A stretch of 45,974 nt of DNA. Source: Bacteroidales bacterium (GTDB lineage: Bacteria > Bacteroidota > Bacteroidia > Bacteroidales > WCHB1-69). Both the position numbers and the translations under genes were made by a program. The stretch spans positions 1 to 45,974 of the forward strand of contig JAFTCA010000078.1 in assembly GCA_017454945.1 (NCBI GenBank), read 5' to 3'. The number at the start of each line of letters is the position of its first letter. Position 1 is the stretch's first letter. Positions 40,573-45,974 of this stretch are shown piece by piece. The notes under the pieces are model-generated. The model made no database searches and had not been told where the DNA came from. It was given only the letters and a program-made list of their open reading frames with translations.

Positions 40573-41844
40573 TCACAAATTCAACATCTTCTGGTAATAT
40601 TGCAGCAATTGCGCATCCTGACGCTGTGCAAGCACCATTCGGAGCGCCTGGTTCACCTCATCAACGGTGCCCACGCACTCGAAGGGTTTCACCTCGGCGA
40701 TGCCCGTCAGCTCATCGAAATAGGTTTTCATATCCCAGTTGTCGAGCAGGTCCTCGCCAAAGATAGAGACCATCGTCTCCTTGTCGATGAAGGGCGACAG
40801 GATGATGTAGGCGAAGAGGCACTTTGAGCAGCGGCAGCACCAAATGTTTTGCTTGCTGCCCGCATTACAGCTCTTAAACACCTTGAAATAAGCAGGATAC
40901 TGTGCAAAACGCTCGGCTATCTGCAATTCTGTCAGCGGGCGCAGATAGCTGTAATAATGCGCCACGTCATTCATATACAGAGACACATAACTGCGAAAAT
41001 CCTCCTCAAACTCGAGCGACTTTGAGTATTGGTGATTGATATCGGTGCCGGGGATGGTTGGCTCGTTGGCGCTCGACTCGTTGGAGAGGGCCACTTCGCG
41101 GATGCCCGTGCAGGAGGCCACCAGCAGCGAATAGAAGGCCAGCATGGCTGAGAAAGGCGTATGACCGTTGAGGTAGCCGCGACTGTTCAGCTCAAGCAGA
41201 GACGGGTCAATCTCACGCTGCAAGATGACGATATCCTGCGGCTCGGGGAAGCCTGCAATGCGGGCGCAGTCGAGCGTGGCGCCGCGCGGGTTGATGATGA
41301 AAGGCACGATACGGCGGCCTGCCGCCTTCAACGATTCGAGTGTCACCACCGAATCCTTGCCACCACCGATAGGCACCAGCGTGGTGTCGCCGTCGGGCAC
41401 GCGCGGATAAGTCAGCACGGAGGCATCGGCCGCATCCTCTTCGAATACAAAATCGAGAAAATGTTCTTTGTCGGGCTGGATGGTATTCTGATAGAAGAAC
41501 TCGCCCAACCCTTTGCGGTAAAGCTTCTTCCACCACTGCTGCTGCGCCTCCGACAAGCGATAGGGCTTCACGCGCACGAGTGGCGAACAGACGCACTTCC
41601 AATAGCTAATCAGCTCTATCAGGCCAATATGGAACACCAGACCGTCGAGGTTCCCCTTGGGAGATTTCCCGTGAATGCCCCACAGCAAATTCATCTTCGG
41701 CGCGAAGCGCACATCAGCGCCTGCCGAATAGAAAAACTGCATCGACACACCATCTTCCGACACTTCATAATGGTAACCTTCGTACACAAATTCGGGGTAA
41801 TCCTTCCTCAACTGCTGATACAGAGCCTGGTTTTCTTTTCGCAT
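40573..41844 (-). CDS. PP-loop enzyme resembling MurL (UDP-MurNAc-L-Ala-L-Glu epimerase)
   Basis: The 423-residue protein has an ATP-pyrophosphatase P-loop, PIGGGKDSVVTLE, at about residues 170-182. A cysteine cluster, CCRCSKCLFAYIILSPF, is near the C-terminus, and family-like stretches NGHTPFSAMLAFYS and SNESSANEPT are present. This combination is what I recall for MurL, which uses ATP, releasing AMP and diphosphate, to invert the glutamate of UDP-MurNAc-L-Ala-L-Glu in some bacteria lacking the usual glutamate racemase. The partner MurD2-type ligase is not in the window. The PP-loop is seen directly; the MurL name is a tentative inference, and other PP-loop enzymes are possible. Confidence 0.55.
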   Translation of the reverse strand: MRKENQALYQQLRKDYPEFVYEGYHYEVSEDGVSMQFFYSAGADVRFAPKMNLLWGIHGKSPKGNLDGLVFHIGLIELISYWKCVCSPLVRVKPYRLSEAQQQWWKKLYRKGLGEFFYQNTIQPDKEHFLDFVFEEDAADASVLTYPRVPDGDTTLVPIGGGKDSVVTLESLKAAGRRIVPFIINPRGATLDCARIAGFPEPQDIVILQREIDPSLLELNSRGYLNGHTPFSAMLAFYSLLVASCTGIREVALSNESSANEPTIPGTDINHQYSKSLEFEEDFRSYVSLYMNDVAHYYSYLRPLTELQIAERFAQYPAYFKVFKSCNAGSKQNIWCCRCSKCLFAYIILSPFIDKETMVSIFGEDLLDNWDMKTYFDELTGIAEVKPFECVGTVDEVNQALRMVLAQRQDAQLLQYYQKMLNL

Positions 41845-41885
41845 AGTTTGATTATTAACGCCTCAACGCTTTCAAAAAAAAGTAT

Positions 41886-41893
41886 TATTTTTG
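41886..41893 (+). promoter_or_regulatory. -7 promoter element for yqgE
   Basis: TATTTTTG matches TAnnTTTG, 35 bases before the ATG at 41929. Confidence 0.55.
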
Positions 41894-41928
41894 CCTATAA
41901 TTATGTGACAAAAATAACAAAAAAAAGA

Positions 41929-42510
41929 ATGGGTAGTGCCGAAAAATTATTGGATGTCAAACCCACCCTGCTCGCTCCGACCGCAGGGCGCATCCTGATT
42001 TCGGTTCCCTTTTACAACGACCCGTTTTTCAACCGCACTGTCGTGATGCTCACCGACTACGACGAGAACGGCGCGGCGGGGCTGATACTGAACAAGGAAG
42101 CGGGTCATGACGTGAGCAAAGTGGCGCCATCGCTCAAGATTGACAAGCCCCTGTATGTGGGTGGCCCCGTCTTCCACGACCGCCTGTTTGCCCTGCACAC
42201 CCACGCCAGTTGCAAAGCGGCCTCGAGGCTCATCCCCGGCATCTACACAGGCTACGACGACGTCTTCATCGCGATGGCCGAATACAGAGCCGTTCCCGAA
42301 CTGCGTTACAAGTTCTTCATCGGTTACTCGGGCTGGAGCGCCCTGCAACTCGACGACGAGATTGACCGCAACATGTGGGTTATCGGAAACGCCAACCATG
42401 ACCTGGTATTCAACACACCCACCGACAAGATTTGGGAAACGGCAGTCCGCAATCTGGGCGAAGACTACAGCCATTGGCTGCAAGTGCCGGAACTGCTGTC
42501 AAGCAACTGA
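41929..42510 (+). CDS. YqgE/AlgH-family protein
   Basis: The 193-residue protein shows the YqgE pattern: LLAPTAGRILISVPFYNDPFFNRTVVMLTDYDENGAAGLILNK, then PLYVGGPVFHDRLFALHT and GYSGWSALQLDDEI. The fold is known from structures but the biochemical role is not; AlgH was linked to alginate regulation in Pseudomonas. The ATG at 41929 follows a -7 element; a much longer in-frame extension upstream reads antisense through the PP-loop gene and is not real. The stop codon lies at the edge of a heptamer array. Confidence 0.88.
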   Translation: MGSAEKLLDVKPTLLAPTAGRILISVPFYNDPFFNRTVVMLTDYDENGAAGLILNKEAGHDVSKVAPSLKIDKPLYVGGPVFHDRLFALHTHASCKAASRLIPGIYTGYDDVFIAMAEYRAVPELRYKFFIGYSGWSALQLDDEIDRNMWVIGNANHDLVFNTPTDKIWETAVRNLGEDYSHWLQVPELLSSN

Positions 42511-42664
42511 GAAAATTCAGAATTCAAAGAACAAAGAACAAAGAGCAAAGAACAAATGAGATTCCGCTGTGAACCGCGGAATGGAGGACAATGTTGAGAC
42601 GCTATATTTTTGACAAGGATACTTCGAAGGCAGTCGCAACTAAAAACTAACAACTACAAACTGA
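42511..42664. repeat. Composite heptamer array with P1 and P2 half
   Basis: In order: two ATTCARA units, four AGARCAA units (to about 42556), a P1 palindrome at 42560-42585, a degenerate half of P2 at 42589-42602 (CAATGTTGAGACGC), and four to five CTAAMAA/CTGACAA units from 42640. It fills the gap between yqgE and the glycosyltransferase promoter. Confidence 0.75.
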
Positions 42665-42677
42665 CAACTAATTTTGT

Positions 42678-42685
42678 TATTTTTG
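42678..42685 (+). promoter_or_regulatory. -7 promoter element for the GT2 gene
   Basis: TATTTTTG matches TAnnTTTG, 21 bases before the ATG at 42707. Confidence 0.55.
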
Positions 42686-42706
42686 CAAAACCATAATGGA
42701 AACCTT

Positions 42707-43717
42707 ATGCTGAAGCTGGCCATTGTCATACTTAACTGGAACGGAGAGCGTTACCTCCGTCAATTTCTGCCCACGCTATTGCGCAACATTCCCAACTATG
42801 CGGAAGTGATTATCGCCGACAACGCGTCGTCGGACGGTTCATTGGCCTTCTTGCGCGAGGAGTACCCGCAAATCAGAGTGATTGTCCACCCCCAGAACGG
42901 CGGCTTCTCGAAAGGCTACAATGATGCCTTCCAGCAGATTGAGGCGGAGTATTACTGTCTGCTCAATTCCGACATCGAGGTGCCCGAACATTGGGTAGAG
43001 CCCGTGATGGCGCTATTTGAGAGCGACGACGCCATTGCTGCCATCCAGCCCAAGATCATCTCGTATCACGACCGCACCAAATTCGAGTATGCGGGTGCCT
43101 CTGGCGGTTTCATCGATAAGTACGGCTATCCTTTCTGCCGCGGTCGCGTGTTCGACACGCTGGAGGAGGACCACCATCAGTACGACGATGCCATACCCGT
43201 TTTCTGGGCCACAGGAGCGGCGCTTTTCGTCCGCAGTGCGGTGTATCACCAGTTAGGCGGCCTCGACGAAGACTTTTTCGCCCACATGGAAGAAATCGAC
43301 TTCTGCTGGCGCATTAAGAAAGCCGGCTACAAGCTCATGATTGAGCCCAAGTCGTCTGTATATCATATCGGTGGCGGCACGCTACCCAAAAACAACTCGC
43401 ACAAAACCTACCTCAACTTCCGCAACAACCTGTGCCTCCTGCTGAAGAACCTGCCCAAGCGGCGACTGTTCATCACTTTTGCGGTGCGCCTTGTATTGGA
43501 CAATGTGGCAGCATTCTCATTCCTGCTCAAGGGCAACGCCAGCGACTTCACCGCGGTTTACAAAGCCCACGCGGCATTTCTGCGCATGCGCAAGTCCATG
43601 AAAAGCAAGCGCACTGGCAACGAAGAGGACGCTTTCAACGACACATGGCCTGCCTCGATTGTCTTTTTGAATTATGTAAGACGCAAAAAGCACTTCGACG
43701 GTCACAAGTTCTTTTAA
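42707..43717 (+). CDS. GT2-family glycosyltransferase
   Basis: The 336-residue enzyme has the GT-A fold start LKLAIVILNWNGERYLRQFL, the nucleotide-sugar loop IIADNASSDGS, and the D-x-D-like LLNSDIEVPE. The catalytic ED-like region follows, FWATGAALFVRSAVYHQLGGLDEDFFAHMEEIDFCWR. This pattern is typical of rhamnosyl- or related transferases acting on lipid-linked O-antigen. Near the C-terminus, KTYLNFRNNLCLLLKNLP and one or two amphipathic helices suggest membrane association. The ATG at 42707 gives the family N-terminus. The 5-alpha-reductase homologue starts 18 bases later and is probably co-transcribed. Confidence 0.88.
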   Translation: MLKLAIVILNWNGERYLRQFLPTLLRNIPNYAEVIIADNASSDGSLAFLREEYPQIRVIVHPQNGGFSKGYNDAFQQIEAEYYCLLNSDIEVPEHWVEPVMALFESDDAIAAIQPKIISYHDRTKFEYAGASGGFIDKYGYPFCRGRVFDTLEEDHHQYDDAIPVFWATGAALFVRSAVYHQLGGLDEDFFAHMEEIDFCWRIKKAGYKLMIEPKSSVYHIGGGTLPKNNSHKTYLNFRNNLCLLLKNLPKRRLFITFAVRLVLDNVAAFSFLLKGNASDFTAVYKAHAAFLRMRKSMKSKRTGNEEDAFNDTWPASIVFLNYVRRKKHFDGHKFF

Positions 43718-43735
43718 CCACCTAAAACCAATGAT

Positions 43736-44524
43736 ATGGAAACTTTGGAATTAGCTTATTGGTACTTGCTGCTGGGAATGTCTATTCTGGCAGTCGGCGT
43801 GTTCATCGGCCTGCAGTTTGTCACCGCCCCCTACGGCATGACACACAACAACCGCTGGGGTGTTTCCATCAACAGCAAATGGGGCTGGTTTTGGATGGAA
43901 ATTCCCGTGTTCCTCACGATGGGCGTACTATACTATTTGTCAATGCATTATGGTATCAAGCCGTTCAACTGGGTCACCTTTGCCATCTTTGTATTCTTCG
44001 AAGTGCACTATTTCCAGCGCTCCATTCTCTTTCCCGCCATGATGCGCGGCCAGAGCAAGATGCCCATCTCACTGATTCTCACGGGCTTCACATTCAACGT
44101 CATGAATGCCGTGATGCAAGGAGGCTGGCTATTCTACTTCTCGCCCGATGATTACTACCCTATCGAATGGTTCTGGAGTCCGCAGTTTATCATCGGCAGT
44201 ATCATTTTCTTAGGTGGCATGATTATCAACTTGCAGTCTGACAAGATCATCCGCTCGCTGCGCACCGAACGCACCGACAACAACTACTACCTACCCGACC
44301 GCTGGCTCTTCAAGCATATCAACTCAGCCAATTACTTCGGCGAGTTGCTCGAATGGATTGGCTTTGCCATCCTATCGTGGTCCATTTCGGGCTTCGTCTT
44401 CGTATTGTGGAGCTTCGCCAACATCGTACCGCGCGCCAAGGCCGTTTACGAGCGCTATTCTCAATTCTTCGGCGAGGAGTTCACTTCTAAAAAACGTTGG
44501 AAGATTTTTCCGTACATCTATTAG
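43736..44524 (+). CDS. 3-oxo-5-alpha-steroid 4-dehydrogenase-family membrane protein
   Basis: The 262-residue protein with six to seven membrane helices matches the steroid 5-alpha-reductase family (Steroid_dh). The C-terminal portion resembles human SRD5A1: HINSANYFGELLEWIGFAILSWS corresponds to its SAANYFGE-x-x-EW-x-GYALA region. RAKAVYERYSQFF, then KRWKIFPYIY, corresponds to the RAxxxHxWYxxxF and final IPFLF. Eukaryotic relatives reduce the 4,5 double bond of 3-oxo-steroids with NADPH; some gut Bacteroidales use related enzymes on bile-acid intermediates. The bacterial substrate here is unknown. It follows the GT2 gene closely. Confidence 0.85.
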   Translation: METLELAYWYLLLGMSILAVGVFIGLQFVTAPYGMTHNNRWGVSINSKWGWFWMEIPVFLTMGVLYYLSMHYGIKPFNWVTFAIFVFFEVHYFQRSILFPAMMRGQSKMPISLILTGFTFNVMNAVMQGGWLFYFSPDDYYPIEWFWSPQFIIGSIIFLGGMIINLQSDKIIRSLRTERTDNNYYLPDRWLFKHINSANYFGELLEWIGFAILSWSISGFVFVLWSFANIVPRAKAVYERYSQFFGEEFTSKKRWKIFPYIY

Positions 44525-44606
44525 AGTTGAAGTGTTGATTGTTGAAGCGTTGAATTGTTGGAGTGAAAAGGGAGAAGTTAAGAAACTAAGAAGTTAAGAA
44601 GTGAAT
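44525..44606. repeat. GTTGAANN and octamer repeat array
   Basis: About five units related to GTTGAAGY at 44526-44560 are followed by three octamers at 44575-44598 that are base-for-base the same as the octamers at 12711-12734. Confidence 0.75.
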
Positions 44607-44667
44607 TTCTAGGAACTCACATCTAAAGCCTCTTTTGAATTATCAATTGAAATTTCAATATTTTATA

Positions 44668-44675
44668 TATATTTG
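44668..44675 (+). promoter_or_regulatory. -7 promoter element for the lipoprotein gene
   Basis: TATATTTG matches TAnnTTTG. A TTGA at 44647 lies 18 bases upstream as a possible -33 element. Confidence 0.6.
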
Positions 44676-44703
44676 CATGTTAAAATTTTAAAATAGTATA
44701 GTT

Positions 44704-45279
44704 ATGAAAAGAATGAATTTGTTTATGACGGCAATGATGGTTGTTGTCTTGTTGACAGGATTTGTTTCCTGTAATAAAGAGCACCTCGGCAAAAAAGAAG
44801 ACCCCGCCGGTGCCATCGAGGCATTTGTCCGTAACGATGACCGCTGGAGTTTTGCAACTATTTCACTTGGCCAATACGACTATACCTATAACGATGGCTA
44901 TTCGACGACTTCTTTCGAAGGGAAGGATCTGGAAGTTGGCTTGGATATTGATGGCTCGAATAATTTCTTCCTTCGTTACGATGGCGGTTCTAGTGGCGAG
45001 ATGAAAGAAAAGTTTCTCGTCAATGTAGGAAAAGTTGACGGCCTTGGCTATATTGAAACCGTTCCTACAAGCGGTTGGACCGCCCGACTGGCTGTACAAC
45101 CAGGCTGCGGCTACATCATCAGATATAGAGGGAGTGAAAACCAGCGCTGGGGCTACACTATTGACCCAACGCTCGAACGCTACGCCCGTTTCTATGTCAT
45201 CGAATGGATGACAAGCACTACTGGCGGTATCATTGGTGCTAAGGTACGGTTCCAACCCGAATGGACACCGTCGAAGTAG
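44704..45279 (+). CDS. Lipoprotein of unknown function
   Basis: The 191-residue protein has a type II signal, MKRMNLFMTAMMVVVLLTGFVSC, with the lipid cysteine at 23. A beta-rich mature domain begins about residue 38. The ending YARFYVIEWMTSTTGGIIGAKVRFQPEW recalls Bacteroides lipoproteins of the DUF5036 type, but that match is from memory and weak. No catalytic motif is visible. It has a good promoter upstream and a hairpin downstream, so it is probably monocistronic. Confidence 0.7.
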   Translation: MKRMNLFMTAMMVVVLLTGFVSCNKEHLGKKEDPAGAIEAFVRNDDRWSFATISLGQYDYTYNDGYSTTSFEGKDLEVGLDIDGSNNFFLRYDGGSSGEMKEKFLVNVGKVDGLGYIETVPTSGWTARLAVQPGCGYIIRYRGSENQRWGYTIDPTLERYARFYVIEWMTSTTGGIIGAKVRFQPEWTPSK

Positions 45280-45322
45280 TAGCGTACCTTCGGCACGCGC
45301 TATGGTCCACCCCCTGTTCCTC

Positions 45323-45355
45323 CCCCACACTGCAGCCTTACGGCTTTGTGTGGGG
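45323..45355 (+). terminator. Probable terminator hairpin after the lipoprotein gene
   Basis: CCCCACAC at 45323-45330 pairs with GTGTGGGG at 45348-45355, with an inner AGCC/GGCT stem. Only a short TT follows, so it is a structured element with weak terminator character. Confidence 0.5.
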
Positions 45356-45438
45356 TTAATAGGATATTGTGCTGCCGGCACAACGCTAATCTTCCGTAGT
45401 TCTCTGCCAAAATGTCATAATTTTTATGCCAAAACCCC

Positions 45439-45456
45439 TTGGCACAATTATTGTTA
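45439..45456 (+). promoter_or_regulatory. Possible sigma-54-like -24/-12 element upstream of dnaK
   Basis: TTGGCAC at 45439-45445 and TTGTTA at 45451-45456 place GG and GT ten bases apart. This is close to the sigma-54 pattern TGGCAC-N5-TTGCA, except that -12 GC is GT. It lies about 73 bases before the dnaK ATG. Confidence 0.3.
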
Positions 45457-45528
45457 TAAATAAGGTGTCATTCGACATCAAAAACACGAAAAAAATTGAT
45501 TATTTATAACATTTAAAAATTACGAACT

Positions 45529-45974
45529 ATGGGAAAAATTATTGGAATCGACTTAGGAACCACCAATTCATGCGTAGCAGTCATGGAAGGTAGCGAACCT
45601 GTGGTAATACCGAATAGCGAAGGAAGGAGAACCACTCCGTCAATCATAGCCTTTGTAGGCGACAACGAAAGAAAAGTGGGCGATCCTGCCAAACGTCAGG
45701 CTATTACCAACCCCACCAAGACCATCTTCTCTATCAAGAGATTCATGGGTGAAACTTACGACCGCGTGACGAAAGAGATCGAGCGCGTGCCTTACACTGT
45801 TGAAAGATCGGCCAACAACATGCCGAAAGTGAAGATTGACGACCGTTCTTACACGGCTCAGGAGATCTCGGCTATGATTCTGCAAAAGATGAAGAAGACG
45901 GCAGAAGATTACCTCGGTCAGGAAGTGACAGAGGCTGTCATCACTGTGCCCGCCTACTACAGCGACTCGCAGCG
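45529..45974 (+). CDS. dnaK: Chaperone protein DnaK, N-terminal part (cut by the window end)
   Basis: The open frame from ATG at 45529 runs off the window after about 148 residues. It begins [21 protein letters not shown], with the phosphate-1 motif GIDLGTTNS. It continues with [38 protein letters not shown] and [17 protein letters not shown], all typical of the Hsp70 ATPase domain. It is an ATP-driven protein-folding chaperone. The 249-base upstream gap holds a hairpin after the lipoprotein gene and a possible sigma-54-like element. No CIRCE (TTAGCACTC inverted) element was seen. Confidence 0.95.
   Translation, partial: MGKIIGIDLGTTNSCVAVMEGSEPVVIPNSEGRRTTPSIIAFVGDNERKVGDPAKRQAITNPTKTIFSIKRFMGETYDRVTKEIERVPYTVERSANNMPKVKIDDRSYTAQEISAMILQKMKKTAEDYLGQEVTEAVITVPAYYSDSQ

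Noticed and set aside
41161..41928. Long N-terminal extension of the yqgE reading frame
   Set aside because: It reads antisense through the PP-loop gene, shows low-complexity shadow composition, and the yqgE promoter and conserved N-terminus lie at 41886-41929.
1..45974. Prophage, integrative element or insertion sequence
   Set aside because: No transposase, integrase, relaxase or phage structural gene is visible, and the genes are typical chromosomal ones.

Overview
The window is a stretch of chromosome from a member of the Bacteroidota, most likely an uncultured or gut/rumen-type Bacteroidales. The evidence is lineage-typical gene content (OmpH triplet beside BamA, two Omp28-type lipoproteins, DUF1573, DUF3127, DUF3276 and DUF5683 proteins, a long NusB, a FISUMP-repeat surface protein and a T9SS-sorting-like module). 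Copies of the Bacteroidota -7 promoter motif TAnnTTTG also lie just upstream of most transcription units, on both strands. I see no transposase, integrase, phage gene or CRISPR array. Coding density is high and the genes look mostly housekeeping, interrupted by AT-rich, repeat-filled intergenic gaps.

Layout. 1-2.5 kb: polyamine-type dehydrogenase, rimM, trmN6. 2.6-5.6 kb: a short UvrA paralogue and an exported protein, then tRNA-Gln(CTG). 5.9-7.4 kb: HsdR-N nuclease-like protein and an Opp/Dpp-type permease. 7.5-12.7 kb (minus): three ompH genes, bamA and uppS, an envelope biogenesis block. 12.8-17.1 kb (minus): O-antigen-ligase-like protein, S41 protease, galE. 17.4-20.8 kb (plus): pepD, LptF/G permease, pyrK. 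20.9-27.4 kb (minus): one 2152-residue surface protein. 27.6-30.9 kb (plus): nusB, DUF1573 lipoprotein, yajC, and a coaE-nitroreductase fusion. 31.1-32.8 kb (minus): two Omp28-like lipoproteins. 33.1-36.9 kb (plus): MCE protein, DUF3127, NlpC/P60, GNAT, mltG. 37-41.8 kb (minus): small membrane protein, DUF5683, parB, parA, DUF3276, guaD, and a PP-loop enzyme resembling MurL. 41.9-45.3 kb (plus): YqgE, GT2 glycosyltransferase, a steroid 5-alpha-reductase homologue, a lipoprotein. The window ends inside dnaK.

Much of the content serves the envelope: BamA and OmpH insert and chaperone outer-membrane proteins, UppS makes the lipid carrier, GalE, GT2 and the ligase build glycans, LptF/G exports LPS, MltG and NlpC/P60 remodel peptidoglycan, and MCE moves lipids.

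The most unusual feature is not a gene. Many gene ends and gaps carry short arrays of 7-bp units (families GAATTYT, GTTCTYT, ACTGARA, CTAAMAA, TGMATYG) and of an 8-bp unit (RRGTTAAG). They are sometimes joined in one unbroken 7-bp register and sometimes accompanied by two palindromic modules. Some arrays run into genes and supply their stop codons. Other points worth a look are the three-fold 640-residue supermodule and N-terminal sorting-like domain of the giant protein, the CoaE-nitroreductase fusion, a C9 tract against the uppS start codon, the steroid-reductase homologue and the MurL-like enzyme.
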